64,000 nucleotides of DNA from Monosporascus cannonballus (lineage: Eukaryota; Ascomycota; Sordariomycetes; Xylariales), in contig QJNS01000712.1 in NCBI GenBank assembly GCA_004154925.1, positions 25,802-89,801 on the forward strand, written 5' to 3'. The position numbers and the translations under genes were made by a program. The notes under the pieces are model-generated. The model saw nothing but the letters and a program-made list of their open reading frames with translations. It did no database searches and was not told the DNA's origin. This document shows, piece by piece, positions 1 through 11,028 of the stretch (position 1 is its first letter; every line of letters starts with the position of its first letter).

Positions 1-1108
1 GTCAGACTGCAAATATAACAGCGAGGAAAAAATAACCTCAGCATAACGCTCCGGGCCAGCCAGCCAGCCAGCCAAGTCCGCAGCAGCAGTGTGGACGCTG
101 AGGGGATCGCCATGGTTTGGCGATGTCTCCCGGTGCTGGCCGCACCGACTACCGCACGCGCACCTCCTTAATGAACGGCTACCGCGACTATGCGGGATTG
201 GGCTGGCCAACCAAGATCTTCGCTTCGGTTCCTTGCCCCAAAGAATATGCATTACCTACTAGGTAGCTACTTGAAACATAAAATTTTTAGAAACCCAAGT
301 ATCGGTATTAGCATTTCACGTCGCGGCGACTTAAAAGCGCCGTTTACGCAGCTCTGACGCCATCTGCTGCCGATGGGATTCGGAACGGCCCGCAAAAGCG
401 GCCCCGGCGTAGTTTCTGGAAACATAACAAGAAAAGGACGTCTGCCAGCCCACTCCGACTGCCGAATGCAAACAGCGGTAACACCTCCGGCTTTTTTTTT
501 TTTTTTTTTTTTTTGCTCGAACCTTCCCTCTGTCCGCTGCCCCTCGTGCGAAAAAGTGCCCAGTGCGGTGGAAGCTGGCGTCATAGAGTCCACGGCGCTC
601 GATTTGTCAGCAGTCGGGTGATTGGAAATACAAGGCTGATTATAAATGCATCGTGCGGCTGGGCCACTAGCGGAGCCAGCGGTGGGAGGGGACGCAGTGG
701 CGGCGGCGGTATTCGCGGCCTATGGCTGGACCGCTGGAGAAGGAGATGGGCTGCGACTAGTCTAGTGTGCAGGCCCTAGACCGTGATCGTGCCTGTGTGC
801 CAACCCCCTCTCCCCCTCCCCCCTCTCGCGTCGACCCGTCCTCTCTTTCTATAAGTATCTGGGCAAGTCGGAGCTCTCGAGCATCTTCTCGCTTGCCCAT
901 CAGCCCAGCTTCGAGCAAGCGACGCGGTAACCCCCATCCCACCCCCCGAAGAACAGACAGACCGACAGCCACCTGCAATCACACAAACAGTCCCAGTGCC
1001 TACCCGATACCCAGAGGGAGGAGAAGAGGAGCCAAGGAAAAAAAAAAAAGACAAGAGACAAAGAACACAAGCCGACGAACCATCATATTCATCGTCATCA
1101 TCATCATC
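1..1108. other. 5' flank and leader of the DUF1993 gene
   Basis: No gene is supported here. The stretch holds a short CCAG repeat near 57-74, a run of 23 T at 492-514, and a pyrimidine- and A-rich leader (about 790-1108) that ends in a TCA/ATC triplet run directly against the start codon at 1109. The reading frame of the downstream gene stays open from 767, but the translated leader is low-complexity and shows no domain. Confidence 0.5.
492..514. repeat. Run of 23 T
   Basis: Uninterrupted homopolymer, bounded by C and G, in intergenic DNA. Confidence 0.85.
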
Positions 1109-1639
1109 ATGTCTTCGCTCTACTCCGTCAGCATCCCCGTGCTGCTCAACATCCTGGCGGCGACGTCGCACGTGCTCAAGAAGGGCGGCGAGCACGCGCG
1201 CGAGAAGGGGATCGCCATCTCCGAGTACCTCGACGCGCGCATCGCCGAGGACATGCTGCCGCTGCGGACGCAGGTCCACATCGTCTGCAGCACGGCGCGG
1301 AAGGCCGTGGAGCGGCTGACGGGCGCGGCGCCGCCGGCCCTCGACCTCGAGGCGGAGCGCCCGACGCTCGAGGAGTGGCTGGCCGTCGTCGACGAGACCG
1401 CCGAGATGCTCCGGGCCGTCGACCCGGCCGCCGTCGACGGCAAGGAGCAGACGAGGGTCCCCTGCGTGTTCGGGCCCGAGAAGTTCGAGGCCCCCCTCGC
1501 CGACTACGTGCACGGGTATCCCGTCCCCACGGCCTACTTCCACCTCAGCATGATCTACGCCATCCTGAGGGGGAAGGGCGTGCCGCTCGGCAAGGTGGAC
1601 TACATGACGCCCTTCATGCAGAGCTTTACCAAAGTATGA
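1109..1639 (+). CDS. DUF1993 family protein
   Basis: Single-exon gene of 176 residues. The protein is mostly helical and begins directly with the family-like N-terminus (MSSLYSVSIPVLLNIL). Further family-like segments are the EYLDARIAEDMLPLRTQV stretch and a C-terminal YVHGYPVPTAYFHLSMIYAI segment. DUF1993 is a fungal and bacterial family of about 170 residues related to DinB-like four-helix bundles; its biochemical role is not established. The start at 1109 was chosen because the domain begins there, although the frame is open further upstream. Codon use is very GC-rich at third positions, as in a well-expressed gene. It stands alone, with the next gene on the opposite strand 670 bp downstream. 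Domain assignment is by recall of the family pattern. Confidence 0.8.
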   Translation: MSSLYSVSIPVLLNILAATSHVLKKGGEHAREKGIAISEYLDARIAEDMLPLRTQVHIVCSTARKAVERLTGAAPPALDLEAERPTLEEWLAVVDETAEMLRAVDPAAVDGKEQTRVPCVFGPEKFEAPLADYVHGYPVPTAYFHLSMIYAILRGKGVPLGKVDYMTPFMQSFTKV

Positions 1640-2307
1640 TTGCCTTTACGCGAGAGTAGCGGCACGGGGGCTTGGGGCTGAAGGGGGAGGGAAAGGGGCA
1701 AGGAAAGGAGGAAAGGAGGAGGAGGACTATCCATCGAGGCTGCTGTTAGGAGGTGGAGCGAGGAGGAAGGATGCACCGCGAATAAGCCAAGGCCATAGCC
1801 TAACTGACTACGCCTTGTTAAATGCAGATTATAAAGTATATATGTGTGTGTGTTCGCTTTCTCAAATTATGTATCCATCACGTCGGAATGAGATTTATAC
1901 GGCCGATAGATTATGTCCCATGTATCTTTGAGTCTTTGATCCTCGTCGTTGTCCTGTGATGTTCCCGACAGGCATGGGGAACCACGACTACTTTAAGCAA
2001 GCGAGTTCTGGGGTAAATGGTCTGTCGGAGGCTAGCCATGGGATAGGGGTCGACTACCGTGTAAGTTGATTGGCGGAGCCCCGTACTAAATAGCCAATGT
2101 ACTTAAAAGATGGAAGCCCGTACTAAGTTACACTAGTTTAAGCGACGTCTTGGGCGTTCGAGCACATGGGACGAAAATTGACAGAAGTACCAGGAGGGAT
2201 GCAGCCGAGAGCATATGCGTTACAGCTATGCTCTTGACGGCAGCATTATCAACGTGGTATATCATTTCACCAAGTATATATAGACAAGACAAGTCATTAT
2301 ATCACCG
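1640..2307. other. Convergent intergenic region (3' flanks)
   Basis: Lies between the 3' ends of the DUF1993 gene and the ArfGAP gene. A purine-rich run at about 1680-1740 and AT-rich sequence around 1820-1880 fit 3' untranslated sequence. No gene or RNA is seen. Confidence 0.4.
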
Positions 2308-4521
2308 TCACCGGCTCCTCGCACTCAGGCTCGCAAACGCGTCCGGGCTGTGCCGGCCGTTGTTCCAGGCCATTTCCATCCCCAGCGTCATGCTGTCGCG
2401 ACTCCTCGCGCCCGAGATGCCCGGGGTATTCGCGTTCGTGAAGGCATTCGGGCCGGACGAGCCCAGCCCATTGTGTAAGAAAGGGTTCTTGTTTCCCGCC
2501 AAGGGAACCGAGACGCTCCTCTGAGGTGAAGTCGGCTGCTGCGGGTGTGGCTGCGCTGTAGCTGCTTGATTCATCTCGGGATTCGGTGTGCTCTGGGCCT
2601 GGACTTGGGTGGAAGCCGGAGCCGGAACGGCCGACGGAATGTTATATAAAGCCAGAATGGCAGCCTTGTCTGGCCTCTGAGGCTGATACGCTTGCTGGGG
2701 AATTTGCTGTGCGGGCTGCTGAGTCGGATAGAACGCCTGTTGTGTAGGCTGAGGCTGTCGCACAGGCTGAGAAGCACTGAGAAACGGATTGTTCCCATAC
2801 GGACTCTGCGGTGCGTCGTAAACATTTTGTTGAGACTGCTCGGGTATCTGATTCAAGCTTGGAGACGCAATACTCGATGGGGACCTCATGAACGGGTTCG
2901 AGCCGAAGGGATTCTGGTTCTGCACCTGTGATGTGTTCACGGACAGGGATTGGGCTGCTGGCGCTTGAAGAAACGGATTGTAGCTCTGCCGGGCCTGTGG
3001 CATAGGTGGAGGGCACGTTTGACTGGTGCCATAGGCTGTAGTCGCAAAAAACTGGTTTTGCGGCACCGGTGGCGTCAGAGATTGCTGATGAATCGGATGA
3101 GATAGGGGTTGGGGCGCAGGTAGTCCACCAGTATGATGCGGGAACAGCGCCTGCTGTTGCTGTTCAGGCGGCGCAAGAGACAGGTTCTGGAGTGACTGGT
3201 TCAGACTGAACCCAGCATCATGCGACGGCGCTCCGAACGGATTGGTGGAATAGAATGGGTTCTTGTTGTTCTGCATCGTGCCGGTAGACTGCGACGATTG
3301 CGGCTGAGCGGGAGATATGTCCCAGGGGTCGTTTGTTGGCGTTGTCGGGCTGCGGGTAGCCGCCGGGCTGGCCTTGGATAACCCCAACGTCGCGTTTGGC
3401 GTGGTAGGCTGCGGCGTAAGTGACCTCGACGGCAAAGAGCTCTCCCGTGCCGGAACTGCAGGGGCCGAAGTTCCTCCACCCTCGCCTAACCGCACCAAAG
3501 TCTCGATTGTCTTTTCGAGGTTCCCATTCACGCCCTTCAGGACCATGGCGTTCCTCTTGTCATCCGTGAAACCCATTTCCCTGAGCTGGGCTAACTTTTG
3601 CGCCATAGCCTCGGGGCTGTCGTGCTGCACCGTCGCTCCGAAGATTTTCGAGGACTTTTGGCGGGGTGGATCGGAGCCTTCTTCGGAGAAGCCATTCGGG
3701 CTTGTCGGACCGTCGCGCGAACGCGATTCTCTCTTTGAGCGGAAAGATAGGGGAAAGGTAGACGATCCCGATTTAAAGCTGAAGCGACCTCCTGTCTTGG
3801 GAGGTAGTGGTGGCGGGCTACCTTCATCGGACACCCTGCTCCCAGTTCTCGGTTGTTTTGTGCTGTGAGTCGTCCCCGGCTGAATATATTTTGACCTTAT
3901 GAACCTTTCCATGGCGGAATCGGCCTCGTCTGCATCGACTGGAACTGGAGGCTTCTTGTTCTGAGGGTTATAGATTTTGTTGGACGCGACGTTGCCTACT
4001 TTCTTCATATTCTAATGCGGATAATTAGTCCCTCTCCGTCTGTGACGCATTTAGTACCGGTATAGAGCGCACCTCGACCTGGTCATTAGTCCAGCTGTCC
4101 ATGCTTAATGATTTGACCTTGGATATGTGCGTGCCCAGTTTCCTATGGATGGTCGCGCATCGCATGCAAAGAAAGACCCCTAACTAGACTCATTGTCAGC
4201 TCGGCGCGTCCCGGATCGCCCTGTGCCGTTTTTGTTTCTCGGTATCGTTGAGGGAGCGGCTAGTGTTGCGTATACTTACACTCCATGATGCCCAAGCTAT
4301 GTAAAAGTTCCTAGTCAGCCGTCGTCCGAACGCAGAATGTCTAATGCGACATGGCCCAACCTCTCTTGAGCCCGACCAGCGCGCGTCTATGCGAAGAGTA
4401 ACGTACCTGGATTCCGCGCCTGACAATCAGCACAGAAATTGTTTCCCGCCACATTATGCACGAGGTCCTGCAAGACCTTCTCATTGCGCGCCTGCTGGCG
4501 CTTGCTTATGAGCCCGGACAT
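2308..4521 (-). CDS. GTS1: Gts1-type ArfGAP with UBA domain and NPF motifs
   Basis: Four exons: 4407-4521, 4280-4296 (17 bp), 4073-4183, 2308-4011; 648 residues in frame. The N-terminus is an ArfGAP domain with the exact zinc-finger spacing C30-x2-C33-x16-C50-x2-C53 followed by the arginine finger R58 in IHR. A UBA domain lies at about residues 217-255 (MGF...NGNLEKTIETL). The C-terminal half is rich in Q, P and N and carries seven NPF tripeptides, the ligand of EH domains. This order matches yeast Gts1 and related Age-type proteins, which stimulate GTP hydrolysis on Arf at endosome/Golgi membranes. NPF motifs suggest recruitment by Eps15/Ede1-like endocytic scaffolds (inference). The 17-bp second exon encodes the conserved WASWS turn and is easily missed. 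Assignment to Gts1 rather than another ArfGAP rests on the UBA plus Q-rich tail. Confidence 0.88.
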
Positions 4522-5602
4522 CGCTCGCGTGTCTTCCCTTTGCTTTCGGATAGTCGACTAGTCAATTTAAGCCCCCAGCGAAAATCGGATTGTGGCGGCC
4601 TATAGTATCAAGCGACAACCCGTGTGGTGACGGTCTGTGAAACCGAAAGAGGAAGTCTTCAAGGACAGCTAGAGAGAGCCTAAGGTATGGATTATGCCGC
4701 CGGGTTATAGGACAGGGGGTGAAAATGTAATTCGCATCCGTATTCTAGACGGAACCTGGGTCAGGTGATGCTGGTTATTAACATTTAGCTTAGATTTGAT
4801 GGCGGTTAAACTAATACGTCTCGTCTCGTTGGTCGCAAGGACTCGATCTCGTGGCGTCGCACGGTCGATCTGATAATGACGGATAGTAGGTAATAGTCGG
4901 CGTCGGTGCGATGGACCGATGGTGGCCTGGGGATGCCGCAATGGAACAGGTAGAGATGAGCAAACAAGCAATCGGAGGGAGTGAATATGCTACAGTATGT
5001 AATAAGTAGGTAGGAATAGAGGCACGGACGAATAGGAAGCACCTAATCTAGCAAGCCGGAGAATACAATAAAGACAATATGTGCCCCTAACTTAGTATAG
5101 GATGATCTAGTTGGGGAAATGCAGGTAGACGCAAGCCGATAAATAGAAGAGGAAGGTTTGAAAATAAAGAGGGAATATCTTCGAACGTGTAGATTAAATT
5201 CATTAACGAACTGGTTAGTAAGTATACCATGACATGAATAATACGAATGAACGAACGAATAATAGCACCAAATATCGATCCCGCGACTCAATTAACGAGG
5301 GAACGAAGTGCTGGGGAAGCAGGAACATAAGCCGCACTCATTTTGCGGCCGGGCACTCACTCCACAGGGAAAAGAAAGGGGAACTACGGTCCCCGGGAAC
5401 CGTGGGAGCAGGGACCAGAGAGGGATCCTACGCTAGTGAGCTCGGGCCACACAGTAGCGCTCACTTTCGTTTGGCTCGCTCTGACAAACTAGGTCGGTCC
5501 AGGCCATCATCATCTTGAGACTAGACTAGCGGGTTCGCCGATGGCCCTGGGTGCTGCGCCGCTGCTGCACATGGCAACCTCAGCTGCTAGTTCAACCTCT
5601 CC

Positions 5603-5617
5603 TAACCCTAACCCTAA
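5603..5617. repeat. Short telomere-like repeat
   Basis: Two and a half tandem copies of CCCTAA (TTAGGG on the minus strand), the usual filamentous-fungal telomere unit, sit inside unique intergenic DNA. The tract is too short to be a functional telomere. Confidence 0.6.
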
Positions 5618-5921
5618 GCATTTTACCAAGGTGCCTGCCTATATTATGTTGACCTATAACTTGTCGAGGCATCAAGTCATTCTGCAGTGTTCCCGTACAT
5701 GTACACACTTCGACCTAATCATAACTTGGTCAATCAGTCTATCACGGAGAGTTAGCTATGGACGATAGGGACCATAACCCATAATCCTTCCTACTAGGCT
5801 GTATTCGTGTCCCATTCTATCTCATGCCGGTTTAGCTTAGATGGCTAACGTAAATGGACTTCGTAGCTGTCGACGTGTTCATGCCGAGTGCCATGAACGG
5901 ATACCGCGAGGCAGCTTTGTA

Positions 5922-5940
5922 ATATATATATATATATATA
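5922..5940. repeat. TA dinucleotide microsatellite
   Basis: Uninterrupted alternating A/T tract of about 19 bases in intergenic DNA. Confidence 0.8.
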
Positions 5941-6098
5941 ACTGCATATGCAAATCGTATAGGATGCAACCCTCTCATCCCGGTCTGTAAGCCCCCACCT
6001 CTTCAGGCTGAGGATCCCCGACCAAACTTGATCCAAGACGGCGCGAGTATTCGATGCTCGACGAGACCGTGGGCAGCCGAGGAGCGGGGAGCATTGCC

Positions 6099-6121
6099 TT
6101 TTTTTTTTTTTTTTTTTTTTT
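6099..6121. repeat. Run of 23 T
   Basis: Second uninterrupted homopolymer of the same length as that at 492-514; the sequences on either side of the two runs are not alike. Confidence 0.85.
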
Positions 6122-6468
6122 GCCGCATGCGTAGTCGGAGCGGTGGTCATACCGTCAGGGTTCGAGCATCGGCTCTTCTACCGTCGTCTGCATATTGGGG
6201 GGTCTCAGGCAGACTTCTCCGGGAAATGGCTTCCTCCCAACAATAACGTAAACCCTGTCCGGTATGTTAGTATGCCGGTGCATAGGCTGGGGATTTTGGG
6301 GTGATCATATAGAATCGGCCAATCCGGGCCAGCTGCTAGCGAAGCAGATATCGGGAGGTAGACGATGGCCACAATGGCGTATCCGGACTTACTTTTCATA
6401 CGCATGCACGCTCCTGTCGGCAAGCGCTCTTCTGACATCTACCAAATGTAGCTGGGCTCAAGCGTTAG

Positions 6469-7940
6469 CTACTTGAAGATCCTATATCGAAATAAGAGCA
6501 TCGGGAGCAGCGTCACCTCGATCTGTTCCCGCTTCAGCCCTCGGACCCGGTGCAATAGACCCATCGACATGGCCTGGAGGCCACCGCCCTCGAATGCGCC
6601 CTTCCACATATCTCCCAGTTCCTTCCATTTGCGGTTCTTCGGCCAGTTGTTGATGGGAATCTTGAAGGTGATCTGTTGGACCTCGACGAAGCCCGCGTTA
6701 ATCAGGGCCTGCTTGTACACCGCCGCGCAGCGGATCGAGCGCCCTATCTGCTCCGCACACTCTTCGAGGTCTTCCAGGAGTCGCTTCAAAGGCCAGTCGT
6801 CCGGCATGGTCCCGTCGTCGCAGAACATCTGCGGGAACAGTTCCTGCGCTTCGAACCAGCCACCCGGTCTGAGGTTCTCGAACGCCTTCCTAGCGCAGTC
6901 AGTTTCGAAGTCTTGCCAGACGCCCAAGGCCATGCGGATGTGTATGTAGTCCAGCAGCTCGGGATAGACCCAATCCTCGAGTCTGGTTTAGTCAGCAGAG
7001 ATATCGACGAGACATAAAGATCTTAGAGGGGATTCGCTGCGCCGGCGAACAGCCGCGAATATATCCTCCACCAAACCCGCTTACTGGACATGAGGAGTTC
7101 AAATTCTAGAGTGCGTAAAAGAAGGGCAACCGATCCGTACGTGCTAAGGAGACAATAGGGGACCTACGCATCCTCTATGTAGAAATGGACGTTTTCGGGA
7201 ACGTAACTCGGCTGTATGGGCGAAAGATCCGTCCCGTAGACCTCGGCGTTGGGGAACTCATCGCTCATCTCGATGGCCCAAGTCCCCGTCCCCGTCGCGA
7301 TATCGAGTATCCTGCTGGGCGGGTTGTGCCCGGCCAAAGGGGCGAAGTAGTTCCTGCCGCCGAAGAGGTGCTTTAAACAGATGAACATCCACTCATAACG
7401 GGCGAGCTCCATCTCGTCGTTCGGATAGGGGTAAGCTTTACAGGCAAATCCATGTTAGTGGCATCTCTGGGGGTGCGGGAAGAACTTCTCCGTAGCTCCG
7501 GAAGCTTACGTACAGCCATCGCGATAAGCGTGATATGTCCTCCCGTTTTCTACTCTGTAGGCCGAGATGCTGCTCGTGATCGATACGTCATCCCTGGTAA
7601 ACGGAGAACTCAGCATCGGGAATCCCTGGAGCATCTGGTAGTCTCACCAGCTCTTCGTCGATGGCGACAGGTGTCCCTACGAATCGATGAGTGCGAAGCT
7701 AGCAGAGTGCGAGGGTTTTTTTTATTAAAAAAAAGTATCTAGACGTACGTCGGCTTCGATCCGGACCGAAGGAGCGGCCGAGTGAAGGGTGTACTCGAAT
7801 GTGAACGGGAAGTTGCTTATGTCGGTAGGACACTGTGCACCTGTGGATTGTTGCTGCACGGCCGCACCGGTCAGGCTGGACGACGGGCTGTTACTCTGGG
7901 AGTCTCTGTGGCCCCTATACCTAGTAGGTCGGGGAATCAT
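6469..7940 (-). CDS. LaeA-like SAM-dependent methyltransferase
   Basis: Five exons: 7749-7940, 7648-7676, 7514-7593, 7168-7435, 6469-6982; 360 residues with all four junctions in frame. Motifs of the fungal UMTA/LaeA-like methyltransferase family appear in order: YRVENGRTYHAYRDG, then the SAM-binding motif I ILDIATGTGTWAIEM, an acidic motif II (VYGTDLSPIQPSYVP), DWVYPELLDYIHIRM, and a post-motif helix with NLRPGGWFEAQE. Such enzymes range from global regulators of secondary metabolism to small-molecule methyltransferases; which applies cannot be told here. The N-terminal 90 residues are low-complexity, as is usual in the family. The C-terminus ends soon after REQIEVTLLP and lacks the customary HAYWP-like ending, so either a further intron was missed or the tail has been lost. 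Exon 2 (29 bp) and the 54-bp intron 7594-7647 are the least certain parts. Confidence 0.75.
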
Positions 7941-10504
7941 GTTATTTGGCGACGATCAGCGTCACACTAGAACCAAATGCCGTACACGACAGAGAGCCCC
8001 GGCGTATAGCGTACACATGTAGTGGTGACTAAGTGAAAATATCGGATGGGACACCAAGACCAAGACAGTTCAAGCATCTCGAGCTTCTGGGGTGAGCGAA
8101 AGAGAAGGGGGAGGGTTATACCCGTACCGACAACCCGGGCCTTCTGGAAATCCCTTGCCGGCCAGTCCACGGATTCACGAAGTGGGAAGACTTATTTAAT
8201 CCAACGGGCGGATCCGTTTCTGACCTCAATCATTTGTGCACTCCGCTCCCAGGGACTCGGACGGGCGTCGACTTAAATGACTAGAAAGATGATCCAGAGT
8301 ACCGGGACTGGACTTTACCGAGTAACAGACCAAGGTGGATACTATAACATGCTTCAAACCTGCAGGATAGATATTGTTTGGGGCCGGCACGGCTCCCCGT
8401 TCCAGAGTAGCGGAATCACGTAACTATTACCGCCACGAATGTAACTGAACTATCTATAGCGGATGTGATTGATTGGTGCTCGTGAGGAGATAGGTATCAT
8501 AGTTCATTTGGCTGGCAGGCTACTCCTCCCTTGGCGGATTTGAGCAAGATTCTATACATCAGAGCGTTGCATAGAAATGCCGGCTAGGTTTGTGACAATG
8601 GTGCAGAAGGCCTACATTAGGACACGAGCGCCCGAGAAAGGTAGTCCCGGTAAAGTTTGTTTGCTAACTCGACTTTTATTGTTTGTCCCAAACTTATGTG
8701 CTCGAGGTACATAGGTATAATTGGCCCGACCTGCCAGGTTGGGGGCGGCATGGTGTGAAGGACAGATGTTGTGTGACCGCGGTCCACACACCATTGGTCC
8801 GAAAGCACACAGGTAGATACCGTCTATATCGCCAATTCAGGTGGAGAAATTCAGTCTGCATTAGTCCGCTTGCCCCCTTTCTTCCTGCTCCTGATAGAAA
8901 AGGGGGGAAGAAGAACGAAAGGATGCAGCGGGAATACACACACCTCGGGCTCTTGGTATTGGCACGCCGGTAGCAAGTGCTGCAAGACCGGAGGAATACC
9001 CTCACGAATCTACCACTACCTATCCCCCACCGCTTTTCCCAAAGACCCCTACGGAGAATTGACGCTAGCAGAGGAGCGGGGTTGACTGGGGCTGGGATCT
9101 TCGATAGGCCCGATCAACAATCTTAATGATCCTAATTTGCAGGCAGTCTTGTGGGCAAATTAGTGGGCTTTCATCAGATTCCGGAGTCTCAAGTCCTGGT
9201 GGTTCATACGGCGTAGAAGTAACGAGCATCCGAGGGAAGTGTATAGGTTCTCCGTAGTGGCATACTATAGAAGGTAGAGGCAGTTGCTGTGTTCTACTAG
9301 AGAGTTTATTATCGGGGCACCGATGCAGTAAGTATGAACTGGTTAGCGGCTTGCCAGTTCTGGTCGCCCGCCATTTGACCCTGCTGGCCTAATGAGGGGA
9401 CCGTCTTTTTGGCTCTCGAACTCAGTGTTTCGCGATGAGGCCCGCCATCGTAATATCCACTTATGTCCTGTGGGTGACCTGGACTCTGGAATCGCTCGCT
9501 CTCTTCTCGTTCACAGTTACCTACTTAGGAAGGTAAGCAAGCACCGAACACACTTCAGACTATCGAAAGGCTGCGCAGGACTAGCGAGGTCGAAAGCATC
9601 AATAAGGAGCCCCTTTAGGAAACTAGATAGGCTATATGTATATGCATGAATATTTGTGAATCACCGAACGTAGGGGTATCCACCTGCGCTGTCGTGGTTT
9701 CCTCAATCCGGCAATTTATTCGGTGTGCATAGTCTGATCAAACGTCGAAGTGGATTTGCTTTTATGGAGCATGTCACGATATTCATTTACGAGCGCATAT
9801 CTACCAGCCTGGATACGAATGCTTCCCCCCAATGCACCCCGGTATAACACCTGGATAATGCCCGAGTTGGCATAGGAGGCAAGTCGTGATCCGTGCCAGA
9901 GCGGGATATAACACTGTCCTATAGTCCCAATCCTACGGTAGGTTCCGTGCATAGCCTTATGATCCGTCCAATTCGCAAGCAGTCAGCTGCTCTTGGACCC
10001 AATGGACTGGAAAGGGAGGGTTTTAAGGTTGCTTAAACCGACATGTCGGGTTTTACCTAGTCGTAACCACCGCCAATCACACATACCCGCTATGTCCCAG
10101 GGAAATGGTTACGAGCCGGCCGTGCCAGCCCGGTCAGTCTTGTAGTACCCTAAACCACACGGCCGGGAAAAATCCAATTAATAAGCCGGAGGAATTTCTA
10201 TCAGGCACCGAGATCCAGACATGCCCAACATTGCTTCTCCGCATGTGCAACTGTGGGATTCCGCAGACCTCCAATCGTATGGCCATTCACATGCTAGATC
10301 ACTCATGAGATCTGTCTTTTACTTCTGTATATCATTGTTCAATATTGTCCTCTTCCCCCCCACAAGGATGAGCCTCCTTCTGTTAAAAGTGTACCTTCAG
10401 CGTTGAAGTTCCGCCAGCACCCCAAAGTGGGGCAGCACCAGCGACTGGAAACCCTTTGCGACTGCGCCGGAAGGCTGACTCCTATTTACCCCGAAGACTT
10501 CTAT
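7941..10504. other. Gene-free region
   Basis: About 2.5 kb of moderate-GC sequence with only short reading frames (none above about 105 codons) and no recognisable protein motif on either strand. The first part is the promoter side of the methyltransferase gene. It ends at the sharp edge of the AT-rich transposon block at 10505. Confidence 0.4.
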
Positions 10505-10506
10505 TA

Positions 10507-10600
10507 ACCTGGAACCCCACATAATGAATTACTCTAACAATGAATACAGATTCTCACTATAACGCGCGATATAGAAAAATTAATAATAAAATAACAAAAA
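10507..10600 (+). repeat. Left terminal inverted repeat
   Basis: Begins ACCTGGAACCCCACATAATG and is matched in reverse complement at 18920-19013. Most differences in the outer 60 bp are transitions. Base composition is close to that of the flanking genome, unlike the sequence just inside it. Confidence 0.85.
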
Positions 10601-10834
10601 AGGCTAAAATAAAACGCGTTTTAATTTATAAACGAACGCAGTTTTTCATTCGTAAAAATTACTTATATTACGTAATTAAGCGATTTAAGCGAAATATTAA
10701 AATAAAATAAAGAAAACCATTAAATTAGATTTAAATTTTTTAATAATATATAACATATCAAAAACAAAGCATTTTAATACATTAAGTAAAATAACAATTG
10801 ACTAAGAAATATGTTTATATATAATGTAAAATAA

Positions 10835-11028
10835 TGGACAGCTGTGAGCTGGGTAAGGTAATCTCTAACTAGTCGTAAAGCAGATTCCAAAAAGTAAATG
10901 TATTAGGTTATTTCCATCTGGCGTTTTCTATTAGCTGCTAGATGGTGGATTTATATTAATAAATGGGTCGGTGGCTGATCGGTAGCTAATCGGTTACTAA
11001 TCTTATCTTTATAAGAGCTATATTCTTA
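10835..11028 (-). repeat. LTR (3' LTR in element orientation)
   Basis: 194 bp, aligned without gaps to 18002-18195; about 34 differences by eye, all but one being transitions. The last base pair reads TA rather than CA, itself consistent with a transition. Confidence 0.88.

Larger units (their letters stand above)
4522..6468. other. Intergenic region with simple repeats
   Basis: No gene supported over nearly 2 kb; the reading frames are short and without recognisable domains. It contains a telomere-like CCCTAA stretch (5603-5617), a TA dinucleotide tract (5922-5940) and a run of 23 T (6099-6121). The first few hundred bases are the promoter side of the ArfGAP gene. Confidence 0.4.

Noticed and set aside
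7577..7680. Apparent frameshift in the methyltransferase near FSVYQG
   Set aside because: A 54-bp intron (7594-7647) plus acceptor at 7677 restores one continuous frame, so a pseudogene call is not needed.
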